From: a virus
Virus record (IMG/VR): IMGVR_UViG_3300045010_000538
Location: 1-33,305 of that record
Length of the DNA stretch: 33,305 bases
Strand: one strand, 5' to 3'
A program made the position numbers and the translations under genes. The notes under the pieces are model-generated. The model made no database searches. It worked only from the letters and a program-made list of their open reading frames with translations, and had not been told where the DNA came from. Below are positions 5,139 to 13,028 of the stretch, in pieces. Positions within the stretch are counted from its first letter, which is position 1. Every line of letters starts with the position of its first letter.

Positions 5139-5726
5139 ATGGCCGAGACGGATCGGCCCGAAACACTTCGGGAAAAGCCCCAGCAGCCCCGGCCCAAGAC
5201 GACGAAGGCGACGCCGAGGAAGCGCTCGGGCGGTCGCCAGGACCTCACGCTGACGCGCGCGCGTCACGAGGCGATCGTCGAGTCCGTAAGGTGCGGCAAC
5301 TACTACAAGACGTCGGCGAAGGCCGCCGGCGTTCCACTCTCGACCTTCTACGAGTGGATGCAGAAGGGCCGCGAGACGACCAGACAGCCCTTCCGGAAGT
5401 TCTACCTCGACGTCGCCTCCGCTCGTGAGGTCGCCGTCGATGAGCACGTGAAGTCCATCCACAACGCGGGCTTCACGCAGTGGCAGGCCCACGCGTGGCT
5501 CCTCGAGCGGACGGATCCGGGGCGGTTCGGTCGGAGGGACCCGGCCGTCGCCGAACTCGAACGAAAGGTCGCCGAGCTTGAAGGGCGCCTCGCTGCGGCA
5601 GCGGATTCAGGACGTCGAAGCGATCCTCAACGAGAGGGCTTCCAGGTCCTCGGCGCCGATGGAGTCGCGCTCGATCCGCCTGAACGGGCCACAGACGAAG
5701 GCCTACCGGAGCCTCCAACCGGGTAG
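5139..5726 (+). CDS. terS: Terminase small subunit
   Basis: This is a 195-residue protein directly before and overlapping the large terminase gene. After a basic, disordered N-terminus (residues 1-35), residues about 40-75 form a helix-turn-helix: ARHEAIVESVRCGNYYKTSAKAAGVPLSTFYEWMQKG is the classic order of phage small terminases, where Y-K-T-S-A-x-x-A-G-V and TFYEWM are the recognition elements. A central helical region and a coiled coil (ELERKVAELEGRLA, about 138-151) suit oligomer formation. It should recognise the packaging site and load the large subunit. The last 49 codons overlap the large subunit gene in another frame and have poor GC at third positions, suggesting that this tail is under weaker constraint. 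Confidence 0.88.
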   Translation: MAETDRPETLREKPQQPRPKTTKATPRKRSGGRQDLTLTRARHEAIVESVRCGNYYKTSAKAAGVPLSTFYEWMQKGRETTRQPFRKFYLDVASAREVAVDEHVKSIHNAGFTQWQAHAWLLERTDPGRFGRRDPAVAELERKVAELEGRLAAAADSGRRSDPQREGFQVLGADGVALDPPERATDEGLPEPPTG

Positions 5727-7065
5727 TTCGGTCTGCATGCCGTGGGGGCGTGGCGTCGGGAAGAGCCTTTTCGCGAGGTTCGAGTGGTACGACCACATCC
5801 GCCGCTGGGACGGGGTGCCGCGACAGCGAGCGCTCAAGCGCCTGCTCGGCGTGCGCATCGTGCTCCTCATGCCGACGTTCAAGGCGTGTAAGGACATCCA
5901 CGGCAGGCTGGTCGACGAGGAACTCGCGCCGCAAGGGCCGTGGGGATTTCTTGGGGCCCGGATCAACCACACCGAGTGGACGATCAGCTTCCCGGGCGGG
6001 AGCTGGATACAGTTCTTCGGCGCCAAGGAGGCGAACGCCTCTCGCGGCCTTCGCTGCGACATCGTGACGCCCGACGAGAGCGACGACATCGACCCTGGCG
6101 TCCTCGACGCCGTCGTGAAGCCGTGGTTCTCCGAGCCGTGGTCGCTCCGCAAGACGCTGCTCGGCGGGACGCCGCGGCGTGGCCGCTACGGCCTGCTCTA
6201 CCGCGAGCACAAGAAGGGGCTCGTTGGGGACGAGGCTCGAGCGCGCGACCTTGCGACGATCGAAGACGACGCCGAGCGCGTGAGCCTTCTCGGCCAGCGC
6301 AAGCGCTACAGTTTTCACGCCACCTACCGGGACGCTCCCGAGACAGTGGATCCAGCGTATGTCGCCGAGGTGCGCGCGGACATGTACGAACACGGGCAAG
6401 GCCAGGTGTTCGAGCGCGAATGGGAGTGCTCGTTCGAGTCGGGCGAAGGTCTCGTGTACCCGATGTTCGACGAGCGCTTCCACGTCCGCGAGGGTACAAC
6501 TGGGGCGTGGTCCGAGGTGCTCGTGGGTGGCGACCACGGCTGGGAGGACCCGGGAGTGCTGCTCGTGGTCGGCGTGCGCGGCAACGGCGCCGATGCGGAG
6601 TGCCACATCCTCGAAGAGGTCTACGCACAGCACCAGATCGAGGACTGGTGGGTAGAACGAGCTCGCGAGATCGTGAGGAAGTACCCGGGGGCACGCTGGT
6701 ATCCTGACCCGTCACGACCCGACCGGGTCGAGGCGTATCGGCGCAAGGCCGGCGCGCGCGTCCAGGAGGTCAACAACGCCATCGAGGATGGCGTCTCAGC
6801 GGTCGCGAACAAACTCGCTATTCGCAGGGCGGACAGCGGCGACTCGGAGGTGCGGTGGGCGCAGCTCTACGTCAGCCGAAAGTGCCCACGGACGATCGAA
6901 GAACTCAGCAAGTACAGGCGCAAGCGCGACCCGAGGAACGCCGACAAGTTCCTCGACGACGTCGAGGACAAGAACAACCACGCCATGGACGCGCTCCGCT
7001 ACGCCATCTTCTCCCGCTTCGGTGGCCCCTCGCGCACACGCACCGAGTTCGGTCCCGGCTACTAA
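5578..7065 (+). CDS. terL: Terminase large subunit (ATPase and nuclease)
   Basis: This 495-residue protein has a packaging-motor ATPase with Walker A GRGVGKS at residues 57-63, an IVTPDES Walker-B-like strand near 162-168 and a likely coupling motif in LLGGTP near 195-200. The nuclease domain begins GGDHGWEDPGVLLVV near 317 and ends with HAMDALRYAIF near 468-478, the usual closing acidic motif. It translocates phage DNA into the prohead through the portal and cuts it. The TTG at 5578 is preferred to the ATG at 5659 because codons between them are already strongly GC-ending in this frame, while the overlapping small-subunit frame is not. The TTG start remains a judgement. Confidence 0.93.
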   Translation: MKGASLRQRIQDVEAILNERASRSSAPMESRSIRLNGPQTKAYRSLQPGSSVCMPWGRGVGKSLFARFEWYDHIRRWDGVPRQRALKRLLGVRIVLLMPTFKACKDIHGRLVDEELAPQGPWGFLGARINHTEWTISFPGGSWIQFFGAKEANASRGLRCDIVTPDESDDIDPGVLDAVVKPWFSEPWSLRKTLLGGTPRRGRYGLLYREHKKGLVGDEARARDLATIEDDAERVSLLGQRKRYSFHATYRDAPETVDPAYVAEVRADMYEHGQGQVFEREWECSFESGEGLVYPMFDERFHVREGTTGAWSEVLVGGDHGWEDPGVLLVVGVRGNGADAECHILEEVYAQHQIEDWWVERAREIVRKYPGARWYPDPSRPDRVEAYRRKAGARVQEVNNAIEDGVSAVANKLAIRRADSGDSEVRWAQLYVSRKCPRTIEELSKYRRKRDPRNADKFLDDVEDKNNHAMDALRYAIFSRFGGPSRTRTEFGPGY

Positions 7066-7071
7066 GGCGTC

Positions 7072-8880
7072 ATGTTGTCGTCCCAGTATGCCGCGGAGCG
7101 TGACCTCGCCGAGAAAACGCTTCGTGCGAACGTTGCGGCGCGAGCCTCTCGCATGGACATGCTGGTCCGCTATGCCGAAGGGCGCCAGTACGAGGGCCGC
7201 CCGTCATTCTGGGACGGGTCGGTGCCGCTCTTCCGGAGGGCGCCATGCGTGGTCTACGCGGCGCCGGCCATGGCCGCGCACTCGTTCGTGGCACTGCTAC
7301 TCGGCGAGGAGCGGTTCTGCGGCCTGACCTCGCATCCTGGCGAGAACGATGCGGCGTTCGACGATGCCTTCGGTCTGGACGAGGCCGACTCGGCCACGCT
7401 GGACCGATTCACCGAGTCGATGCTCCGGCGCGGGCACGTGTTGCGCTCGCTTCGAGCGTTGCTCTACCGGTCGCTCGTGGCCGGCTGCGCGGTCGCAGTC
7501 GGCTCGATGCGACACGGCACACCCGCTCTGTCGACCCTCCCCGCGGAGTGGTGCACGGCGGAACGCGGGGCCGACGGCCAGGTAACCAAGCTCGAGGTCC
7601 TCTACCCGCAGATCGAGGACGAGACCGCGGCCGACGGGTCGAAGCATCCGGTGTGCATGTTGTACCGGCGAGTCATCGACGGCACGACCGACACGACCTA
7701 CCTCCCAACGCGAGCGCTCCTCGACGGCACGAAGCCGGAGGAGTGGCGCGTCGACAGGGAGCGCACGGTCGAGCACGGTTTCGGGTTCTGCCCGGTCGTG
7801 TGGTACGCCAACCGGCACGAGTCCAACGACCTCGTGGCGGTCGACTCAGGGCGTGCGATCCATGACCTCGTGCTGGACGAGCTCGACGGGTTGAACTTCG
7901 CGCTATCGGTGCGGCACCGCGCCGCGATGATGTTGGGCGACCCGATGATCGTCGAGATCGGCGTCGACAAGGACTACCAGCAGGCGCCACAGGGCGCGGT
8001 CTGGCGCAGCGCGCACATGGGTCAGGGCGACCACCCGGACAACTACAGGTGGGGCCGCTGGGAGCAAAGCGGCGCCATGGGGACGATGAAAGGCCCGGGG
8101 ACGACGTGGCGGTACGAATCGCCGCAGACGAAGGTCGACATCCTCACGCTGCCATCGGGCGCACTCGACCCGCTCGTCAAGAACGCTGACGATCTCCTCG
8201 CCACCGTGGCCGAGAGCACGGCCTGGGTCCCCACGGACGCGAAGCAGCTGAGCCTCGGCACGGCACCGAGTGGCAGGGCGTTCGAGTGGCTGCACAAGAA
8301 GCAGATCGACCGCTGTCTCGAGCTGCGAGAGGACTTCGGCGAGGGCTGCATTCTGGCGTGCGTGGGGGTGCTGCTTCGCATGGTCCTTGCGACCCCGGCG
8401 GCGCGGGTCCGACTCGGCGGCGTCCGTGAAACGCAGGCGATCCTGGGGCGCTTTCTCGTGGCCGTCGAGGGCGGGTTCGACTGGGTGCCGCCAGAGTTCA
8501 AGTGCAAGTGGGGGCCGTTCTTCCCGCCGACCGAGGCGGACATGAGGCTCGTGAGCGAGGCGGCGCGCGCCGACCTACTCGCGGGCATCATCACGAAGCG
8601 CACGGCCGTCGAACGGCTGGCGCCGTTCTACGCCATCAAGAACGTGGATCAGTACCTCGATGCGCTTGAGGGAGAGGAGGCCGAGCGCGACGGCGCGCTC
8701 GAGGGCGCTCTGCGGAACCTTCAGAAGGCGAGCGCGGTGGACGAGGACGAAGCGGGCGAAGCGGACGAAGGTGTTGCGGCGTCGGCCCCCACGCCCGCGG
8801 CGAAGCCTGTTCCGCCGCGCAGGACCACTGTGGAGGTGGGCGTCGTGCGAGGCCGTACGCGCGCCGCCGCAGGAGGATGA
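7072..8880 (+). CDS. Portal protein
   Basis: This 602-residue protein lies immediately after the large terminase, the normal portal position, with a matching size. It has a long helical N-terminus (RASRMDMLVRYAEGRQY), then a mixed core and a long C-terminal helical section where residues such as VPTDAKQLSLGTAPSGRAFEW resemble the loop before the portal stem and wing. The last 70 residues are an acidic then Pro/Arg-rich tail. It would form the dodecameric ring through which DNA enters and to which the neck attaches. No single diagnostic motif is visible, so the call rests on position, length and overall pattern. Confidence 0.85.
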   Translation: MLSSQYAAERDLAEKTLRANVAARASRMDMLVRYAEGRQYEGRPSFWDGSVPLFRRAPCVVYAAPAMAAHSFVALLLGEERFCGLTSHPGENDAAFDDAFGLDEADSATLDRFTESMLRRGHVLRSLRALLYRSLVAGCAVAVGSMRHGTPALSTLPAEWCTAERGADGQVTKLEVLYPQIEDETAADGSKHPVCMLYRRVIDGTTDTTYLPTRALLDGTKPEEWRVDRERTVEHGFGFCPVVWYANRHESNDLVAVDSGRAIHDLVLDELDGLNFALSVRHRAAMMLGDPMIVEIGVDKDYQQAPQGAVWRSAHMGQGDHPDNYRWGRWEQSGAMGTMKGPGTTWRYESPQTKVDILTLPSGALDPLVKNADDLLATVAESTAWVPTDAKQLSLGTAPSGRAFEWLHKKQIDRCLELREDFGEGCILACVGVLLRMVLATPAARVRLGGVRETQAILGRFLVAVEGGFDWVPPEFKCKWGPFFPPTEADMRLVSEAARADLLAGIITKRTAVERLAPFYAIKNVDQYLDALEGEEAERDGALEGALRNLQKASAVDEDEAGEADEGVAASAPTPAAKPVPPRRTTVEVGVVRGRTRAAAGG

Positions 8881-9362
8881 TGTTCGAGTCGACCTTGCCC
8901 AGGACCGACGAGGATCGGCAGCGGATCGCCGACGTGCTGAACTCCTGCGTCGCCTCGGGGATCGACCTCTATAACGGTGCGAAGTTCGCGCACTGGAACG
9001 TGCGAGGCCCCGCGTTCGGCCCGTTGCACGCGCTCTTCGGCGAGGTCGCCGGCGTCGTCGCCGACCAGGTCGACATCCTCGCCGAGCGCGTCTCGCAGGT
9101 CGGCGTACTCGCGCTGGGCACGACGCAGCAGGTCGCGGCCGAGTCCAGACTCGACGACATGCCGACGGACGAGACCGACGGCTACGCGCTCTGCCGGATC
9201 CTGTTCGACCGGGTGCGGCAGTGCGTCGCGCTGCTCTCGCAGGCTCGAAACGACAGCGACGAGCTGGGCGCGCTCGACACGTCGCAACTCTTGAGCGACG
9301 CCATCCTGGCGTTCGACAAGCTCGGCTGGAAGCTCGTGGCGCACGTCCCCCGCGGTGCCTGA
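8880..9362 (+). CDS. dps: Dps-family ferritin-like protein encoded in the head module
   Basis: This 160-residue protein matches Dps along its whole length. The ferroxidase signature is complete: AHWNVRG gives His38, PLHALF gives His50, and DILAER gives Asp65 and Glu69. The spacings of 12, 15 and 4 equal those of Listeria innocua Dps. Further hallmarks follow: LALGT, then MPTDETDG, and a C-terminal helix ending WKLVAHV. Dps forms 12-mers that oxidise and store iron and, in some species, bind DNA. AGGAGG lies three bases before this ATG, which overlaps the portal stop (TGATG); an ATG at 8877 is the alternative. A Dps between portal and MuF genes is unusual: it may be packaged, protect DNA from peroxide, or be a cargo or decoration protein. 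Confidence 0.9.
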   Translation: MFESTLPRTDEDRQRIADVLNSCVASGIDLYNGAKFAHWNVRGPAFGPLHALFGEVAGVVADQVDILAERVSQVGVLALGTTQQVAAESRLDDMPTDETDGYALCRILFDRVRQCVALLSQARNDSDELGALDTSQLLSDAILAFDKLGWKLVAHVPRGA

Positions 9363-10116
9363 CCTCGTCGTCCCCCGGGACGTGCGCCGCGTGCATCGCC
9401 AGGCTCAGGCCGCCATGCTGAGCGTGGAGGCCGCCTCAAGGCGCGCGATGGCGGCCACCGTGGCCGACGTCGCCAAACGGAACGCCGGCCGCGCCGGGGA
9501 CCTCCCAGGGGCCAGCGGCGCACTCCGAGCCCGGCTCGCGCCCATCCTGCTCGAGACGCGACGGGCGGCCCGTGTGGCCGCGTCGCGTGCGCTCGCGAAA
9601 GAACTCGCCGTGTCGGCCAAGGTGGCCGCGGACTACGGCGTCGCGCTTCCCGTGACGGCCGAGGTCGCGTCGTTCATCAAAGGCGACGACTCCGAACAGG
9701 CGACGAACCTCGCCGCGGACTACGCCGACGCCTTCATCGCGAAGGCGCACGAGGGGCGAGCCACGGGGGTCACCCTCTCCGACGTCGTCAGGGCGCTGAC
9801 GTACCGCGTCGACCGCCTCGCGGCGACCGAGACCTCGCAAGCGTTCAACGGCCAGCGAGCGACGGTGGAGCGCGCCTACCGAGACCGGTACGCGGGGACG
9901 CAGTGGTTCCCGGCCATGGTGAAGGTCTGGGATGCGACGCTCGACCGCCACGTGTGCCGAGTCTGCGCTGGCAAGGCCGGGCAGGTGCGGCCGTGGGGCT
10001 TCTCGTGGAATGGCCTCGAGCCAGGCCAACCACACGTCAACTGCCGATGCACGGGCATGATGCTCTTCGCCCCGATCTACATGGGGCGCGAGTTCACAGA
10101 GGACGAGGCGGCGTAG
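9355..10116 (+). CDS. MuF-like head morphogenesis protein
   Basis: This is a 253-residue protein from a GTG that overlaps the Dps gene by 8 bases. The C-terminal half carries the Mu gpF-like minor head signature: helical ALTYRVDRLAATETSQAFN, then KVWDATLDRHVCRVCAGKAGQV near residues 188-207 and PHVNCRC near 225-231. The paired cysteines and histidine are the conserved, possibly metal-binding core of this family. The N-terminal half is helical and Ala/Arg-rich. Such proteins usually sit next to the portal gene and are minor internal head components, sometimes ejected with DNA. Confidence 0.88.
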   Translation: MPDLVVPRDVRRVHRQAQAAMLSVEAASRRAMAATVADVAKRNAGRAGDLPGASGALRARLAPILLETRRAARVAASRALAKELAVSAKVAADYGVALPVTAEVASFIKGDDSEQATNLAADYADAFIAKAHEGRATGVTLSDVVRALTYRVDRLAATETSQAFNGQRATVERAYRDRYAGTQWFPAMVKVWDATLDRHVCRVCAGKAGQVRPWGFSWNGLEPGQPHVNCRCTGMMLFAPIYMGREFTEDEAA

Positions 10117-10159
10117 TCCGCGAACCAACTCCCCATTCACCTCCGCGAGGGTCTGCCGC

Positions 10160-10513
10160 ATGGCTTCGACGATCTCCGTCCCGACCGCCGCAAACGTAGG
10201 TGGCTTTTCGACCGAGGTTGCGACCGACCAGGTCGCGGACGCCACGACGTTCACGGTGACGGCGTTCTTCCAGACCGTCGCCGCACTCCACGACGCCGAC
10301 GCGGATTGCGGCGGGACGACGAGCGCACTCACGGGCAACGCGACCGCGAAGACCGTCGCGGAGTTGACCCTCTCGATCACGGGGGCCGACTTGCCGCCGT
10401 CGCCGTCGGTGCTGACGTTCTCGATCAAGCCGACGGACGGCACGCTCGGCACCGACGACGCGATTGTTCATGGGATCTGGTTCGAGTACACCCGCAAGAC
10501 GCTGACGAGTTGA
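10160..10513 (+). CDS. Small beta-rich structural protein candidate, 117 residues
   Basis: This protein is rich in Thr, Ala, Ser, Val and Asp with alternating patterns typical of beta sandwiches, for example FTVTAFFQTV and VLTFSIKP. It has no basic stretches and no signal. It sits between the MuF-like gene and the scaffold/capsid genes, where decoration or accessory head proteins are often found. The family is not recognised. Its stop overlaps the start of the cysteine-rich gene (TGATG). Confidence 0.65.
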   Translation: MASTISVPTAANVGGFSTEVATDQVADATTFTVTAFFQTVAALHDADADCGGTTSALTGNATAKTVAELTLSITGADLPPSPSVLTFSIKPTDGTLGTDDAIVHGIWFEYTRKTLTS

Positions 10514-10719
10514 TGATGATCTGTGACGACTGCGGCGCCACGCTCGACGAGATGCGAGCGTTCGGCACGCCGGCCGGCTGGGTCTACCCCTGCGGCTCGT
10601 GCGCATGCCGCATGTTCGTGCCGCCGGCTGCGACGGCAGAACGCGGCAAGATCGACGCCGAGTCGGTCGGGCCGACCGTCAAGAAGACCACGGCTCGCAC
10701 GACGAAGGGAGACCGCTGA
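10513..10719 (+). CDS. Small cysteine-rich (zinc-ribbon-like) protein, 68 residues
   Basis: A short ORF starts at ATG 10513 (or the adjacent ATG 10516), overlapping the previous stop. It has CDDC at residues 4-7 and CGSC at 27-30 plus a further Cys at 32, the spacing of a zinc ribbon. The C-terminal half is Lys/Thr-rich. It would probably bind zinc as a small structural fold. Role unknown; it is the first of three consecutive small cysteine-pair proteins. Confidence 0.65.
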   Translation: MMICDDCGATLDEMRAFGTPAGWVYPCGSCACRMFVPPAATAERGKIDAESVGPTVKKTTARTTKGDR

Positions 10720-11090
10720 TGGCGTGCTCCTCGCCTGGCTGTCCGTGCGATGCGTTCTACGCTTCGCTCGGGGACTTTGGGATGCAGAGGCGGTGTCGCC
10801 TGTGCGGGTCGACGTGGCTCGACCAGGACGCGGCGCCGATCGTGGCTGCCACAGCGACGCTCGACGTCCCGATGGTGCGAACGACGTCGCACGTTCGGCT
10901 CGAGACCGCGCCGCCCACGCACGCCGTGGCAGACGTGGTGACCATGGCCCGACAGCGCCTCGCGGAGGTGCGCAACGAAGCGGCCCACTTCGAGCTAAGG
11001 CTCGCCGTATTGCGGACCGAAGAAACGATGCTGGCGGCCATGGTGCGGGCCGCCGACGACGTGGCCGCTCCTGACCCGTGCCCGAACTAA
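10719..11090 (+). CDS. Cysteine-pair plus helical protein, 123 residues
   Basis: The ATG at 10719 overlaps the previous stop (TGATG) and has AAGGGAGA upstream. Cysteines at 3, 8 and 10 and a CRLC at 26-29 suggest a small zinc-binding head, followed by a linker. The C-terminal half is a long amphipathic helix (about 68-115: MARQRLAEVRNEAAHFELRLAVLRTEE is split by heptad-like leucines and alanines) that could form a coiled coil. Function unknown; it is possibly a small head-assembly or scaffolding-associated factor. Confidence 0.65.
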   Translation: MACSSPGCPCDAFYASLGDFGMQRRCRLCGSTWLDQDAAPIVAATATLDVPMVRTTSHVRLETAPPTHAVADVVTMARQRLAEVRNEAAHFELRLAVLRTEETMLAAMVRAADDVAAPDPCPN

Positions 11091-11100
11091 AGAGCAACCC

Positions 11101-11286
11101 ATGAAAACGTGCCTCGTGTGCAGCGCCGACGTGCCCGATGAGTCGGCGACGTGCGTCTCCTGCGGATGCTGTGACCTCGCTCAGGTCGCAGCGGCGAACG
11201 CCGAGCCGCCGCCGCCTGCCGGCGATGGCGATGACTCCACCGCCGAGCCACCGCCTGCCGGCGAGAAGCGGAAGCGGGGGCGCTGA
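11101..11286 (+). CDS. Small cysteine-rich zinc-ribbon-like protein, 61 residues
   Basis: The N-terminal 24 residues hold CLVC (4-7) and CVSCGCC (18-24), the paired layout of a zinc ribbon. The remainder is a Pro/Ala/Asp-rich disordered linker ending in a basic tail (EKRKRGR). The stop overlaps the next gene by one base (TGATG). It may tether another component by its tail; function not known. Confidence 0.6.
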   Translation: MKTCLVCSADVPDESATCVSCGCCDLAQVAAANAEPPPPAGDGDDSTAEPPPAGEKRKRGR

Positions 11287-11723
11287 TGTTCGCTTTCGAC
11301 GAGTTCGTCATCAGCGGCACGTCGCCCGCGTCCGCGTCGACCGCCGTACTCGCGACCGAGTTCAGCGTCGCGCGGTTCTCGGCGCTCGCCGTGGAATGCG
11401 AGGTCGTGGGCGCCACGGGCGGGACGCTCGACATCTACTTCCAGATCCGAGGTGGCAACGCGGCGGTGTCGACCGACTGGTACGACTACGCGCACCTCCC
11501 CCAGCTTGCCGCAGGAGCCGCGGCCTCCGTTCGAGCGATGGCGTTCTCGCGCTCCGCGCAGCAGACCACCATCACCACGATCGGCAAGAACACGTCGCCG
11601 GTGCTCGCCGCGAACACGGTGGTCGGCGGCACGTTCGGCGCGACCATGCGGATCCTGTGCGTGGCTGGGGCCGGCACCTCGGCCGGCGCCGCCCTCGCGT
11701 TTCATTTCCTCGGGTCGAACTGA
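11286..11723 (+). CDS. Beta-sandwich-like structural protein, 145 residues
   Basis: This Ala/Thr/Gly/Val-rich protein has regular hydrophobic alternation, including GTLDIYFQIRGGNAAVSTDW, a pattern seen in phage decoration or adhesin-like beta sandwiches. The protein after the capsid gene (14163-14573) has the same order of elements, ending its strand pair with 'W.D...'. The two may be distant paralogues or both decoration proteins. The call rests on composition and position only. Confidence 0.6.
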   Translation: MFAFDEFVISGTSPASASTAVLATEFSVARFSALAVECEVVGATGGTLDIYFQIRGGNAAVSTDWYDYAHLPQLAAGAAASVRAMAFSRSAQQTTITTIGKNTSPVLAANTVVGGTFGATMRILCVAGAGTSAGAALAFHFLGSN

Positions 11724-11755
11724 CCCGCTGAAACCACCCCCAACAAGGAACCACC

Positions 11756-12154
11756 ATGGCCGCAGTTACCGGCACCGTCAACAGCGTGCGCCTGCTCGAT
11801 CTCGCGTCGGGCCCCACGTTCGACTCCAGCACCAACCTCGTCCACAGCGCCGTCATCTACGTCTCGTTCACCGGCACCTACGCGCAGTCGGATGACGGCA
11901 CGATCGCGGCGGCGAACACGGCCATCGCGAATGCGCGTCGCGACGGCAAGACCGTCACGATCCACAGCGCGGCGCTCCATTCCGCGGGCCTCGAAGGCAC
12001 GACGGCGATCGGCACGTACACGACCATCTCGCACTCGAGCGGCACGCTGACCGTGCAGCTCTCGACCGGCGCGCTCACGGCCGAGCACGCGAACGCGGCG
12101 CTCGGCACCTTCAACCGCGACATCGGGATCTACGTCTCGTACGTCCTGAGCTGA
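11756..12154 (+). CDS. Small structural protein candidate, 132 residues
   Basis: The ATG follows AACAAGGAACC. The product is Thr/Ala/Ser-rich with strand-like segments (SAVIYVSFTGTYAQ, GTLTVQLSTGAL) and one helix (AAANTAIANARRDGK). It ends DIGIYVSYVLS. It is located just before the scaffold and capsid genes, where decoration or head-stabilising proteins are common. No family is recognised. The longest gap of the head module, with a strong hairpin, follows it. Confidence 0.6.
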   Translation: MAAVTGTVNSVRLLDLASGPTFDSSTNLVHSAVIYVSFTGTYAQSDDGTIAAANTAIANARRDGKTVTIHSAALHSAGLEGTTAIGTYTTISHSSGTLTVQLSTGALTAEHANAALGTFNRDIGIYVSYVLS

Positions 12155-12160
12155 TCGGTC

Positions 12161-12190
12161 CGCCACGCGGCCTAGCGACGCCGTGTGGCG
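12161..12190 (+). terminator. Strong hairpin before the scaffold and capsid genes
   Basis: Arms 12161-12171 and 12180-12190 pair over 11 base pairs (one G-U) with an eight-base loop. A partly T-rich stretch (CGTCTTTCG) follows about 6 bases later. It could be a weak terminator/attenuator or an RNA-processing site that sets a different message level for the scaffold and capsid genes. Confidence 0.45.
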
Positions 12191-12255
12191 AACACGTCTT
12201 TCGTCGCATCCTCCAACGCTCTCGCGGGCGACATCGCGAGTAGGAGACCCACCCC

Positions 12256-12984
12256 ATGAGTGATACCGCCACCGCGGCGCCTGCACAGGCGACCGCAACG
12301 CCGCCGCTCGCCGTCGAGACGCCCGCCGTGGGCACTTCGACCACGGCCGCTCTCTCCACGACGGATGACGTGCGCATGTCGAGTGCGGCCCTGAAGGCCA
12401 GACTCGAAGAAGAGCGGCAGAAGGGCGCACGGAAGGCCGAAGAGTCGATCGCCAAGACGCTCGGCGTCTCGGTCGACGAAGCCCGGGCCGCCGTCGAGAA
12501 GGCCCGCGCACTCGAGGCCGAGAAACTCTCGGAGCTCGAGAAGCGAGACCTCGCGATCAGGGACCTGGCGCCGAAGGCCCAGCGCGCCGCCGAGCTCGAG
12601 GCCGTCGTCCTGGCGCAATCCGCCGCAGCGATGGCTGCCTTGTCCGAGTCGCAACGCGCCGCGGTCCAGGCCATCGCGGGCGAAGACCCCGTGCGCGTAC
12701 TGAGCACGATCCAGGCGATGCGCCCCACGTGGGAGCGCGCGCCCGTCGTCGAGGCGCCGGCCTCGCAGACCACAATCCCAACCGTGCCGCCTACTCGGGT
12801 GCAGCCTCCGGCGCACACCGAAGTGTCGAGCGCGCAAGTTCCGCCGCGAGCCCCCATGGGTGTGGACCACCTCGCCGAGTACGAGCGATTGGCGGCCAAT
12901 CCGAATGGAGGCCGGTTCGCTGCCGCCGTGTACTACGCGGCCAACGCGGCGGCCATCGACATGCAACGCAAGCACCGGGCGTAA
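12256..12984 (+). CDS. Probable scaffolding protein
   Basis: This 242-residue protein lies immediately before the major capsid gene, the usual scaffold position, with TAGGAGA before its ATG. The N-terminus (1-45) is a disordered Ala/Thr/Pro tract. Residues about 46-140 are an almost continuous charged helix or coiled coil (LKARLEEERQKGARKAEES, then KARALEAEKLSELEKRDL). A Pro-rich linker follows (about 160-190). The last 45 residues form a compact helical end with basic residues (MQRKHRA), which in scaffolds commonly binds the coat protein. It would guide procapsid assembly and then leave or be cleaved. Confidence 0.78.
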   Translation: MSDTATAAPAQATATPPLAVETPAVGTSTTAALSTTDDVRMSSAALKARLEEERQKGARKAEESIAKTLGVSVDEARAAVEKARALEAEKLSELEKRDLAIRDLAPKAQRAAELEAVVLAQSAAAMAALSESQRAAVQAIAGEDPVRVLSTIQAMRPTWERAPVVEAPASQTTIPTVPPTRVQPPAHTEVSSAQVPPRAPMGVDHLAEYERLAANPNGGRFAAAVYYAANAAAIDMQRKHRA

Positions 12985-13028
12985 GGCCAGATCTGGACCT
13001 GCGACTCGGCTGAGGACACAAAACAGAC

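Noticed and set aside
3761-5248. Minus-strand 495-codon ORF spanning the whole cassette
   Set aside because: Only its two ends are protein-like (the regulator's first 25 codons and the 140-residue partner). The middle is a Ser/Arg-rich shadow of the PP-loop gene, which is in another frame.
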